DNA of 62,892 bases from Fusarium oxysporum f. sp. lycopersici 4287. Its lineage: Eukaryota; Ascomycota; Sordariomycetes; Hypocreales; Nectriaceae. Numbering within the stretch: position 1 is the stretch's first letter; each line of letters opens with the position of its first letter. Shown in pieces: positions 11,090 to 21,647 of this stretch. Below the pieces are notes generated by a model, which was given only the letters and a program-made list of their open reading frames with translations, made no database searches and had not been told where the DNA came from. Location of the stretch: contig NW_017264845.1 in NCBI RefSeq assembly GCF_000149955.1, forward strand, positions 1-62,892, given 5' to 3'. The translations under genes were made by a program, and so were the position numbers.

Positions 11090-11545
11090 GCACGTTAGGT
11101 TAACTGGACCTCGTCAACTAGTACAAAAGATGCGCCTGCACACATGACCCGGCATATTTGTTGAGCTGGTCTGGATGCGCTAGCACAGGTGTTGCACGGG
11201 CACACCTGTGCCGGCACGTAGTGTGTGCTGGCGCGTAGTGTGTGCTGGCGCGTATACGGTGGTTCAATTGCGGTAGCACGCACCTGCTGGCCCATCCCTT
11301 GTACTGGCGTACCTGGAACGGCACACATGAGCTAGGCTGCATCCACTAGTAGCCCTGCTCTGGCCAGCATGTGCCACTGCAAATGCACTGGCACATGTAT
11401 ACCAGCGTATGTGTACCAGCACACGCTGCGTGCCGGCACAGATGGGCCAGAGTAGCCTGTGTGCTAGCGCTCCTATACCAGGACTTTACTTGACCTGGCA
11501 CATCTCTGCTGGCCCGCAGTCTGCGCCGGTATACGTGCGATAGCT
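11090..11545. repeat. Cluster of degenerate GC-rich TGCTGGC/GCCAGCA motifs
   Basis: About 450 bp packed with variants of a short motif such as TGTGCTGGCGCGTAG on both strands, including one 15-bp head-to-tail duplication near 11219-11250. Spacing is irregular and the copies have diverged, so it is not a simple tandem array. Composition differs from the AT-leaning flanks. It starts about 115 bp beyond the end of the DUF3723 gene. The open frames inside are by-products of the low complexity. Confidence 0.6.
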
Positions 11546-12937
11546 TACTTTGTACTCTAGCCCCTGCAAACCGTCATGTTCCTTGCGCTGGGCTGTGCGT
11601 ACTGGTATGGTTTCTGAGAGTGACACCGAGTTTAACTTTTTCATGGCGATCACATCTTGCAACTCTCAAGTAGGTGGGGTCATGCGGATAAAGCTGGGCA
11701 TGACGTTATCACCAAGCACTCCCACCCACCCTTTTCGTAAGGCTGGTCGGCATTCAATGGGAGTAGTCTACCAGTTAACCCCATTTCAATTTTCTTAGAC
11801 CACCTACGCTATCATCCATCCGAAAATGTGCAAGAAAATTGTTGCTATTTCATTCTTGATACAGTAGAATCGAAAACTTGCAACTTCTTTCACAAAACAC
11901 CTAAAATCAGAAAGATACTTCTACTAAGCCTTTTTGACGGGCAAAGCTGGGTGCCAGCTGTCTACGCTTAATGGCGTGTGCTCACAGGAAGTGGCTATCA
12001 GAGCTCACGCGCCCTGCCAAGGGAAAGCCATTCTGGGATTAGTATTCTGATGACGGTACTTTTGAGGTATGCTTACCCTGCGGTCAACACATTACTATGG
12101 CCAAGAACCAGACGGCGTATCTGAAGCAACGAGTCACCCTCATGCCGCGATGACAGGAGGAGCAGGAAGTGGTTTATAGGCAGAATATGATAACGGATCG
12201 GATGATTATTCACTTCTATCTACAACATCCTAAGGCGTGAGCATTCGTATCGGAGGACGTCTTCCATGCTGTCTCGTAGCTACCAACACAAAAAGCGGTT
12301 CAACTTGTTCGCAGGGCCGGTTTTGTCAGGTAAGAATGTCTATCAATGACCCAGGCCGCTAACTGGTCCTAGCTTGGGCTTTTTGACTCTGTTGCGCCAA
12401 AATCTTGGCCGTGCACAATGACCTCAGAGACGATAGTTGCCGGGCAAAGCTGGGCATAGCAGATGCACTAAACGCCTGAACAACGCCTTCGGACAAGCGG
12501 ACTGCCTAATGCTCACTCAGGGCTGTGGAGCTTATACAGCGTAGTCGACCGGTCAAAAGGGACGGGATTTTCTGCCTCTGATCGTTCTTATGTAGTGTTC
12601 GACCTACTGGATGGTAACTAGACTCGGGAGTTGACATGAATGTGGAATGTCGATATTTCATGCTTGGCTCCGTGGGAATGTCCATTGCCTGAAGTTCCTG
12701 TTTCGGTCAACCAAGCCTGAAAGAGTCCGTTTCTGGATCTTGGAGCTCACGTTGAGGCGCGCTAGATTGGACATAAAGATGAATGAGGCTTGCGGGCGAA
12801 GACTCTGAGGGAAATATCTCATTCTGGCCTTCCAGAGAGTCCGTTATCAACCACTATTGCTCAACCGAGTTGTTAGAATTGGTTTATAACCCCCCAACTT
12901 GTCATCCCTTGCTTCTCCTCCGTGTCATCCACGATAC
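11546..12937. other. Gap with possible hAT transposon remnant
   Basis: No intact gene. The motif GCAAAGCTGGG occurs near 11941 and 12445, with a related AAAGCTGGGCA near 11690. Between them, about 12010-12155 (+), a broken frame reads GKPFWD, stop, then CLPCGQ and AYLKQRV, loosely like the BED zinc finger of hAT transposases. The evidence is weak, and no terminal inverted repeats or target duplication were found by eye. Confidence 0.3.
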
Positions 12938-13654
12938 ATGGCACATTCTACCTCATCTGACTCAGAAAGCTCTTCGCGAAGCGGTTTGGCCGATTTGAAA
13001 ATAAGAAAGAAAAAAAGCAAGAAACCGCTGTTGTCGCCACAGACATCGATCAACAATATTTGGAGATGCTTCTCGAGCCCTCGCCCTCAACACGCCCTGG
13101 CAATCCTGCCACTGGATCGGTCAGAAAAAGATTCTTCAAACGATAATCATGGTAACGAGTTGCTTACTGAAGGGCGCCTCCGAGCGGTGACAGAGTGCCA
13201 GCGAAAAGTGAACGAGATCATCAAAGAGTGTAGGCGGGTGAATATGAGATACAGAGACCGTGACTGGGATCTTGTGAGTACTCATAGTGACCTACAGACA
13301 CCGGGTTGGTTCCTGGTAGTTAATTGTATAGCTCAGGTATTTGATTTTGCGGATCAAGGTCACTGTCTGAATGGGCTTCGGCAGACAATGTTTGATCTCG
13401 GTGGGATATCTGGCCCCGACACAGAGCCAAATGCGCCTGGCGCCGTCAAAAGAGTACATGAAATCTTTTCGCTGCCTACGTTCATGAAGAATGTAGATGG
13501 TGGAGATGTGAAGCAGGGAAAGCTCAGCAACTGCTGGTTTGTCGCAGGCTTGACCGCTCTTGCGAACCTCGAATATGGGCTCACTCAGGCCTGTGCGGCA
13601 CATGACATAGGTATATCTCATGCCATACCATGTTGCAATCTCAAAAGATACTAG
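12938..13654 (+). pseudogene. Truncated calpain-like cysteine protease (N-terminal part only)
   Basis: The ATG at 12938 opens a frame with a Ser-rich N-terminus, a basic patch (KIRKKKSKK) and then the fungal calpain pattern. This comprises KECRRVNMRYRD, GAVKRVHEIF and the active-site cysteine segment DVKQGKLSNCWFVAGL, followed by TALANLEYGLTQACAAHD. A 63-bp in-frame intron is likely at 13274-13336 (GTGAGT...CTCAG). Conserved sequence stops at about 13610, where GTATAT could be a donor. No sequence encoding the catalytic His/Asn half of a calpain follows. Instead a degenerate 16-bp minisatellite begins at 13689. The normally strict GDCWF appears as SNCWF. The gene is therefore 3'-truncated and without protease activity, although a short transcript is possible. 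The calpain call is firm; how it was truncated is inferred. Confidence 0.7.
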
Positions 13655-13688
13655 TTAGTTTTGGTAGTAGAAGAATCGCACAGCCAAT

Positions 13689-13840
13689 GAAGTGCCCTAC
13701 CGACGCAATGCCCATCCTGGGCACTACCCGTCTTGGGCACTACCTTTCTTGGGCAGGACCTATCTTGTGCCGTAATTATCATGTGCAGTGCCCATCTCAT
13801 GCAGCGCCCAGCTTACCATCCTGTGCAATGTCCATATTGT
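13689..13840. repeat. Degenerate 16-bp tandem repeat
   Basis: Successive 16-bp units of the type GCARTGCCCATCTTGG can be laid out from 13689: 13705, 13721, 13737, 13753, 13769 and 13785. A 24-bp unit follows at 13801 and a last unit at 13825. Copies differ at many positions, but the GC start and the YCTTG/TCATG end recur in register. The array sits exactly where the calpain gene loses its second half. Confidence 0.75.
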
Positions 13841-15269
13841 ACTTCGTTGTGTTACTGTCTTATAGTTTTGACAAGAAGCAAGGCCCAGTAAGTATGAGCT
13901 TAATAAATCTATTATAAAATTTATTTCATTATATTTACTACCTAATAGGGCATATTATTGCTCACAAAGTGTTATTGCCTCAAATTGAATCATAGAGCTT
14001 AATACATGCAACTCACTAAGCTAAAATATTTGGCCAGTTCTTGACCTGGCCGTCCTGCTTCGCTAGTGGATGACAGAGAGCCCTACAACTCAGCTCAAGG
14101 GAGCTTTGCGGCAGCTTGAATCGCTTCCGTATGGCCAGTTCTCCAGTCATCACACACACCCCTGGGAGGAACATAGCTTGAACGGCCCATATCAACAGTT
14201 GCGGCAGGCCAATACAACACCGAGCGAGGTCGCGGCCAACGCGCATGGAACATGGAACTAGGCTGAAATCTTCATGGATTTTGAAACGGTGATTCAAGAA
14301 GAATAATTTCCTGACGTGTTCAATTCGTCCAGGTTGATGGTTGAGAAGAGACACAAGACATATTCCTTGATATCCGGCCACAAACAGGTATAAGAACCCC
14401 CCTTCTTCTCCATTAAATTGCAATGATCAGAGCCATAGTCACTTCATGGAATTTAAGCCCCATTGAGAACTTGTACTTCTAGCTTCTATAACTCTGGGTT
14501 ATTGGCGTTTAGTAGCATCTCTGCCACTTTGTTTTCCTTGATCCATTTTGCATTTCGCCCAGTATCAGGGGCAGTTCTTAGTCAAAATATATTGAACACA
14601 TGTGAGTGGCCAGCAAGATAAGGATAAAAGCAGTGCTTCTTACCAATGGCCTTGTATTAGCTTTTGTATTTTCTTGGCGATGGCTTCTTCCAACCCCAGA
14701 AGCTCACCTAAGTTACAAGCATTGCTATGTGTCCCGGCACAGGACGAAAAGACAAACGGTGAAACTACTCCTGTCAATGGCTCAGATACAGGCAAAGAGA
14801 ACATCAAAGACACTGAATATTCAAGTAACTCTAGCCAAGATGATGGTAGAGCTGAAGGCTGGGACAAGATGTCACGCGCGACATGGGTTTCAAATGAGTG
14901 TATTTAATTCGAACGTAGAACTGCTCAAGATGACATGGTTGAAGATTTGCTCAAGATGACATGGTTGAAGATTTATATCTACGTATAAGCCAGTGTTGAG
15001 AGCACCGTGAGTCGCAACTCTGATTGGCTCTTTAGAATACTGGATGACGTGAGTTGTGTCATGTGGGTTCATTGGACAAGTCCACGTGCCATTGATGATT
15101 GAAAAAGAGAGAAACAACTCAGGATTCAAGACCGTGCGTGTCACAGCCCAATTTCCTATCTGCACTTACACCAGCATACACCGCCAGCGCGCCGATCGCG
15201 TGATATATAGTAGCGGCGCGCCCATAATGCTTTTGTCGCTGTTTCAATAAAAGGCCAACAATTTTCACC
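13841..15269. other. AT-rich gap with a 26-bp duplication
   Basis: 13880-13960 is very AT-rich. A perfect 26-bp direct duplication occurs at 14923-14948 and 14949-14974. Apart from the short ORF at 14680-14907, nothing persuasive is coding. A 15180-15225 stretch rich in GCGCGC flanks a TATATA box about 60 bp upstream of the 15270 start and may be its promoter. Confidence 0.45.
14680..14907 (+). CDS. Short Ser/Asp-rich ORF, possible first exon
   Basis: True ATG in a reasonable context, 75 codons, hydrophilic product rich in Ser, Asn, Asp and Lys (for example GKENIKDTEYSSNSSQDDGR). Composition looks protein-like rather than random, but no family is recognised and the length is small. It could be an orphan gene or a leader exon of a transcript spliced to sequence I could not identify. 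Confidence 0.25.
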   Translation: MASSNPRSSPKLQALLCVPAQDEKTNGETTPVNGSDTGKENIKDTEYSSNSSQDDGRAEGWDKMSRATWVSNECI

Positions 15270-15925
15270 ATGTTAATTCTACGACGCGATGCAGCTTTCG
15301 AACGCTCGACAGGACAAGTATCTTGTGACTTGGAAGATCTAACAAGAGAAAGAGAAAGGCAAGATCTCATGAAGCTGCCTGTCGGGCTCATGCCAGAATC
15401 GGCCTTTCGCCTCCTCACCCTATTTTACAAAACATATGTATGTACAGCCATGCCAATTTATTATTCTTGCTAATCAACATAAAGAATGAAAAAGTAAACG
15501 ACTGGGCCAGACAAAGAAGTTTCAATATTAAGAAACCCGTCTACCTCGGGCCCCAGATATTATTGCTTCAATCAGGGGATGTCCAGCTTCAAGATGATCG
15601 GATTTCAGTTGTGATTTTCATTCCCAGGCCCAAGTCCACGCAGGACAAAGAAGGTACTGTGGTTGCTGACGAGGAAATAACCATGAGAACCAAGTCCTTA
15701 GGTTCGCAGAAATTCAGCGTCTCGATTCAATCTCCTATAGGCGGGCCGGTGTTTGCTAGATCTTCTAACGAGTTCGAAGTAGGCGATATAGTCATTCTTG
15801 AGGGAGGGGAGCGCCTATCATGGAGGGATAATGGTGGCCTACCAGAGAGGAATAAGGATGTATGTATGCTTTGCGCTCACCATCAGACAAACAAGGTTGC
15901 CCCCGAGAAGAAAGATACCAATTAA
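15270..15925 (+). CDS. Two-exon hypothetical protein
   Basis: The ATG at 15270 (context CACCATG) opens exon 15270-15437. A 47-bp intron with GTATGT donor, GCTAATC branch point and AAAG acceptor leads in phase 0 to exon 15485-15925. The product is about 202 aa. It begins with basic residues (LILRRDAAFER), then has LPVGLMPESAFRLLTLFYK, and later a beta-rich half with KPVYLGPQILLLQSG, RISVVIFIPRP and DIVILEGGERLSW. It has no membrane segment and no signal peptide. I do not recognise it. The stop lies 14 bp from the stop of the convergent gene at 15940-17564, so the 3' ends nearly overlap. A GTATGT near 15860 could be another donor, leaving the last 20 residues uncertain. Confidence 0.55.
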
Positions 15926-15939
15926 ATGTAGCAATTCTT

Positions 15940-17564
15940 TTACGTCGGAAATGCAAACCTAGGGTCAAATATGCCAGGTTCGCATAAAATATGATCAAAG
16001 TCTGCGGTGAAGTCCATATCGGTTTCCATGGCCAAGGTCTCTCCCACGCTGTTATTTTGACCAACACCTTCGTCCGAATTTGAGACAGCAGGCTCAGGCA
16101 GGTTGCGGTCTCGCGGATCGAACCACTGCCTGCTTATCCAGGACATTGGAATATCCACTGACATTAGAACTTCTGTATCAGTTACAGACTTCAACTCAGC
16201 AACGTTGGATAACCCAATGTAGTCACAAATGGTAGCATATCTGTCGTTAGTGTTATAAGACAGCTAGGTTCAAGACCCAAAAGTGTGAACATACGAGATC
16301 TTTGTGACAGTATGAAGCCAGAAGCCGGAGAATGGAACTTGGAAAGAATCTGGAGGGGCAGCGACTTTGTCACGAAGTTGTTCTGCTGCCTGCTTAGCGA
16401 TATATTCTGCATGAAGCTGAGTCACTTCAGATGCTTTGGACAATCTGTAATCTCGCGCTGGAAATTGTTAGCCCAGCTCGTTTATTGAACAGTAGGGATT
16501 CCTAGACCTGAAAACCCGTGATATACACCCCAGGCCCTAACTCCATCGGTAATCAAGAGACGATTAACAATATCGTTAACTATCTTAGCTGCCCTCGATG
16601 ACCTTTGCTTGCGGCTATTGTCTACCTGTTCTTTGACCATTCGTAAACAGGACAAGGAGAACCGGATATTCCACATCCTTATCTTCGATTCGTGCTTCTC
16701 GATGCGAATTCTTCCACGCAGAGCTCCCTCAAGGTAATCCAGATAGTCGTTGAGATTTTGATCGTTGGCACAGTCCAAAAGTCTCTGTGTAATGACATTG
16801 TGATACTTAATCACTCCAATTTGTGATATTCTTCCTTTCCTTTGCCCGGATAGCACGGCCTTAACCAGACCGCTCACAATCTTATCCAGACTCTCTTGTC
16901 CCTGACCGGTCGAGGATATAACACCGGGCTCGCAGCCTCCGCTCTCGGTACCATGCGTCTTTCTACCAAGTACAATCATGTCCTGAGAGTTCGCGTGAGT
17001 CTCAGGTAAGGTTGGCTTTATGAAGGGAATCGTGTGTGTGGACTGTTGGTTCGCCGCGCGAATGCTTCTTGGACCGATTGCGATGTGCTGTTCGAGACCG
17101 AGAGTGCTTGACGTTGGCGAATAGAATGACGAGCCAGACGTGAGTGGTGCTTGCCGCCCAAAACTACGAAGATTAGCATATGTTCAACTTGCAGATGATG
17201 GCGGTAAAGGATACAAATCTTCGGTCAGTCTCAGAGACGTGACTCGTATGTATGTATCATCAACCAGTTGAGCCGCTGTAAGAACTTGGCTGGAATTTAT
17301 AGAATCGTGAGAAGGAGTGAAGCTACCATTCACAGCATACAATGGAAGTTGCGCAAGATCTGAAGTAATGGGTTTAACATGGAATTCAACCAATACCCAG
17401 TGCTGGTATTCGAATGATATGTGGAAGGTGAAGCTATTTGGCTCTCCGTGTACAATGGTTCGGAGCCGTTGTTCACCTTGACTTGCAAGTTTCGGTGCGT
17501 TGAGCACCTCGTCGGGCGATATGTGGTGACTGTTTCTCGAGCTCATGGCGTCGGTTCTCTCCAT
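15940..17564 (-). CDS. Four-exon conserved-looking protein of unknown function (489 aa)
   Basis: The exons 17564-17215, 17163-16508, 16457-16295 and 16240-15940 join in frame over introns of 50-54 bp. Each intron has a CTAA[CT] branch point, so the model is well supported although each piece alone looks like a small ORF. The start is ATG (17564). Residues about 35-110 form a beta-rich segment (FTFHISFEYQHWVLVEFHV). A Ser/Thr/Pro-rich linker follows. A helical middle contains KIVSGLVKAVLSGQRKGR and RMWNIRFSLSCLRMVKEQV. Then comes RDYRLSKASEVTQLHAEYIA, and the tail is acidic. No known catalytic or DNA-binding motif is visible. It is soluble, with no signal peptide. It is divergent from the gene at 18237, with a 20-bp hairpin between them. 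Function unknown. Confidence 0.7.
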
Positions 17565-18236
17565 CGTTCAATTGCATGATGGAGCTTTGCTGAGGTCAAA
17601 CGAGACAAGGAAGGGTGGGCATGCCGGAGAGCTGGGTGCCTCAACATACCCCACCTTTCTTTCTGAACTTTGAGAGTTCAGAAAGAAAGGTGGGTAATTC
17701 ATAATGTGGAAATATGGGAACAGGGAAGTGACAGGGTTGTCGCATAAGCTGTGATAACACGGTCCGTGTAGTGAAGTGCATATGCACGAGTAGACTAGCG
17801 CGGCAGTACCTAGCTCTATTCGCTGCCGCTTCCACACAATTCAAGTACAGGTACACCCCTTAGGGGGGGAAAATACAAAACGACCGCCAAATCGGGGATC
17901 GCCACCGAATTTTGGTGTAAGCCAAACCCGTCAAGGGTGTTATATTCCCCCCCCCCCGAGGACCCCTTTGCACGTACGCGTAATTTGCAGTTTTGACCGG
18001 AGAACGACATCCAAGCTTCAAGCATTTCAAGCAGTTCACCCCTCAGTACGTGCTGGGGTTGAATCGCCAGCCAAGGATGACGGGCCTCGAAAATACATAA
18101 ACCCATTAGCTTTCCACATAATTGCACTTTGCCAGTCACATTCGGTTGCCTTGTCCGCGTTGCCCCCACGCAACTGCATACCAATCACATTCTGCTTGAA
18201 CTCCAGTATCGGGTTGGACTTTTCTTACCGAGCACA
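17565..18236. promoter_or_regulatory. Divergent intergenic region
   Basis: 672 bp between two divergently transcribed genes, so it should hold both promoters. It contains a perfect hairpin (17650-17694), a G7 run near 17863 and a run of about 11 C near 17947-17957 that could pair with it. No TATA box is evident. Confidence 0.5.
17650..17694. repeat. Perfect 20-bp inverted repeat, 5-nt loop
   Basis: The arm 17650-17669 (CCCACCTTTCTTTCTGAACT) is repeated as its exact reverse complement at 17675-17694, separated by TTGAG. It lies 86 bp upstream of the start of the minus-strand 489-aa gene, probably in its promoter or 5' UTR. Transcribed in either direction it would fold into a very stable hairpin. 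Confidence 0.9.
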
Positions 18237-20093
18237 ATGGAAGAGGACGCTTTACCACCATATGAACCAGTCACATGTGCGGAACAAAGAACCGTGGTAA
18301 GTTGCACTGATTGCATGGTCAGTCTGAAGAGTGGCTTACTGTTATCAGAAGGTTGTTCCTCATCCGGTGCAACAGTATGACCTTTTCCAGCTGCCAAAAT
18401 ACAATAAAACTTGGCATGCTCACATCATCCGCTGTGATGAGAAGGGTTCCGAGTTTCCTGCATGGAAGATGCCCTCTGTCTACACTGTTGGGTCACTTCC
18501 CGATAGTCATTGTGTCGTGGTTGTTACCTCTCGCATTCGACAAAAATTCAACGAGATATACAGACAATACATCTTGCGTGAAGTCGAAGCCGGAGACGAC
18601 GTCTTCCTCGACATTTTCACGCCAAATAATAAAAATATAGAAAAATACGGCCTAGAGGCAGCGAAAAGGAAGACCCGGTCTGATGTCCTCGGGAGGGCCG
18701 TCGAAGGCGTTGCCACCACTGGTCTCGCGCTATATCGGTATTACATGAAAATCATCCCCGTCAATTCCGACCGACTGCCACTTGAGTGGGCACTGTTGGG
18801 TTATCACCTAGGAGTAAGTGCATGGTCTGCGGAATGATTTCATTGCTAACACATCACAGGTGTCAGAACCGGAGGTCCGCGATCAGTTTACGTTGTTATC
18901 CCTGCTTCTTGAACTACATTTCGTGCAAGATCTGAACAGCGACGACGTATCTCAACTCCTTGAGAAGAAAGGACAAGATGGGTGGGAAAAATACTTGGAG
19001 ATGAGGGCATCCCTGGCAACTGAAAACATAGTCGAGAATACCGATGAAGAGATGCACGAAATATTACTGGTCCGTGGACTGCTGGAATTTGCTGGTCACC
19101 AGGCGCGTGTTCTCTATTATCAGCACGACCCAGAAGGGACCCCGCAAGACCAAGAGAGGACCATCACTGACAGTTGTCGCATACTTGGTCGGACCCTTCG
19201 TTGTGTTTTCGAGGCCAAGGACGAAGGCGAGTCCGAAAGGTCAAACAGAATGCATGGGAGAATGCAGATCCCTAGGCCCTTAGGTGCACACGAAGTACGA
19301 GAGCGCCTCATCCAGTCGGGATACTCAAACATCGAAATTTCGGAGTTGTCTGTTAACCTCCCAATTTTCTTGCCAATTGGAATTCCTGTTCCCTACCGTG
19401 AGACCTTACCAGCGACATTAGTCAATGGGCTCAAGCGGAAAGTAGTGATGGATGCCATCACTGTGATGTAAGATTGCCTTCTCTGCCTTATCAAACTTGA
19501 CACTAAATAGGAGCAGTAGCGATACCTATATGCTTCATCTTCCGGCATTGCGGGGGGAAGAGAACCATATAATGATGTTCCTTCTTTATCTTGTCAAGAA
19601 TGGACTAGAACCAGAAGTTACCACGGCATGGATGAATTCCACAGAAGGCCAGAGTATATACGACCACACCTTGACAAGAATGCGGGAACAACTACAATCA
19701 TTGGAGCAATCTATTTTGTGTCTGAATACCTTGCGCGCTTATCTTTACCTTCTCGACCCACCTGAGCCGGCCATAGAACCTGTCTACGCTTGCTACCTTT
19801 GCGACTTTACTTATCTTCTACACGGCGACACGCAAATCAATCGGCGAAGTGTATTAGAGGTGGTAGCAGGCTCTGCTCAAAAGACGTTGATACGTCTTCC
19901 ACCTGGCGTTGCCCAGATTGCTATGCCTATTACCAGGCCACCGCCGGTACACTGGTGTGATGGATTTGTTGACCGGTATTGGCAACATCGGTCAAATGAA
20001 GCAATGACGCATGAAGAAGCTTACCGAAGGACTGTTCTTTCCATTGCAAGTACGTTGCCCTTTTTGATACAGCACGGTAAGATTGTGTCATGA
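18237..20093 (+). CDS. Four-exon protein of unknown function (571 aa)
   Basis: The exons 18237-18296, 18349-18813, 18860-19467 and 19511-20093 join in frame over introns of 43-52 bp. Two of these introns have GCTAAC or CTAAAT branch points. The ATG at 18237 is preceded by GCACA. The first exon encodes only MEEDALPPYEPVTCAEQRTV. The rest is mixed alpha/beta with acidic helices (DVSQLLEKKGQDGWEKYLEM) and no long hydrophobic segment, so it is probably a soluble cytoplasmic protein. C-terminal parts include RAYLYLLDPPEP, HWCDGFVDRYWQHR and a short hydrophobic end. I recognise no domain. It is divergent from the 489-aa gene and has similar intron architecture and codon texture, so the two may be old neighbours. 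The complete multi-exon frame argues that it is functional. Confidence 0.7.
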
Positions 20094-20334
20094 CGGTCCA
20101 GCAAACAGCAGGTTTAATGTAGTGAGAGATTTTTGTATTTCCAATTAGAACCGTACAGTGTGATAGGTAATATCATAGACGCATTATGGTGCCGGGCTTC
20201 CTGTATTACCTTCTGCATAATTAGTAACTCATTTAGTCATTATGGTGCTGTTAAGCAATTAATATAAGTAGAGGTGTATTTCAGTCAAACCGCAGTTTCA
20301 GCGTCCTCCTCCAGCACAACGCCCTCCTTGATCA

Positions 20335-21380
20335 ATGACCCTTCATATGACTGGAATCAAAGCATATCCTGCAATGCCTCAGAAAGAACAACAAATCACT
20401 CCAGAGCTAGTCAGCTGGCTTGTCGATTTACGACCCGGGCAAGTACAGGATATTGGAGGGGATGTCACAACACAGCACATCCAGGAGGAATTGAAGAACT
20501 CCATGTACCTTGGCAACTATCTCGGTAAAGAGGTCTGCTATATTGGATCTTCCTGGCCAGGAGGGGGCACATCTTCCCAATCTACTGGGGAAAGAATTAT
20601 CTTGGGAGAACACGCCTCTGAGCTGGCTCAACAGCTTTGCCTATTACATGAACTCATCATATTCGACCTTGGCTCTGGGTACACTATAGACTTATATTCT
20701 CTACTAAATGGCCACATGATGACTTTGGAAAAGGGACTCTGAAAAGTTACTGCCGATATTTAACGAGCTCGAGAAAGCAGAGAAGGCTTGTCGCTATTTC
20801 GCAGTCGATGTCAACAGGGCTTCACTTGAAAGCCATGTTCAGCGCTTAAGTAAGCGATATAAACACGTGGACTGCTATGGGCTCCACGGAAGTTTCGAAG
20901 ACGCAAGGAGAGTAGCGATGGGTATGCCAGGGAAGAAAGTTGGTATCTCATGCTCCTCCACATTGACCGACTTTGAACCCAAAAAACTTCACCGAATCTT
21001 ACAAGGTTGGCACGAGGTGGTGGACCAGCTCATCGTCAGTCAGCATGAGCCGGTGGAGAAGAAGGAGTTGGAAATCTCCTATCACACGACTCAATTCACT
21101 GAATTCGTGAGAGGTGGCTGGGATCAGGCAAACAGGCTTTTAGGGTGGACAGAATTTGACGATGAACGGTGGAAACTTCAGTGCGAAATTACTGATCTGC
21201 CTCAGTGTCACATGTTTCGTTGTACCCCTTCAGCACATGCCAGAACTGAATTCCCCTGGTTTGCATGCTAATAAGTACACAGCGGAGGACTTTCAGCGCA
21301 TAATCCAGAACTCCGGATGGAGAGTATCGAAATGCTACCAAGATGGGAAGACCAAGATGTGTGAGCACTATGAGCATTAG
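20335..21380 (+). CDS. EgtD/EasF-like SAM-dependent methyltransferase (Methyltransf_33 family)
   Basis: Exons 20335-20678 and 20734-21221 join over a 55-bp intron, restoring the SAM-binding loop IFDLGSGDSEKLLP, which is cut by the splice site. Other family features are GERIILGEHASEL, ACRYFAVDVNRASLE, YKHVDCYGLHGSFEDA and GGWDQANRLLGW, matching the histidine/indole-amine N-methyltransferase family (EgtD, EasF). In that family SAM methylates the alpha-amine of histidine or a tryptophan derivative. The 3' end is uncertain. A 61-bp intron 21222-21282 gives a continuous 310-aa frame but removes a coding-looking NKYTAEDF stretch, so a one-base frameshift near 21225-21275 is the alternative. The family's usual DGCQD-type segment is diverged here (VSQHEPVEKK), so substrate use may differ. 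No ergothioneine or alkaloid genes are adjacent. The gene is convergent with 21648-22274. Confidence 0.65.
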
Positions 21381-21647
21381 CCAATGATAACTATGAGGCT
21401 GACACGCTCTAGCGATGTATAATATCATCCCAGCTCAAAAGGCCGACGCTGGGCCTTGCAGGCTGCCCCACCGGCTCAACACGCTTGAGGTCTGTAACCC
21501 AATAGAGTAGCTAGTCGAAGCCATGCGAGTAGGATTCGAACTTCTGAGGCTGAGCAAGCGATGAAAGCAGGAGATACAAGTCAGATGTAGAGCTATGTAA
21601 ATAAAGTAGGCCCAGGGCGGTTCAAGCTAAGAACGATGTAGTAGTTT

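Noticed and set aside
14016..14423. 135-aa minus-strand frame
   Set aside because: Starts at TTG, has no recognisable motif and lies in degenerate sequence.
21500..21560. Possible tRNA on the minus strand (B-box-like TTCGAATCC at about 21533)
   Set aside because: The T-arm stem does not pair and no A box or acceptor stem is found at the proper distance.
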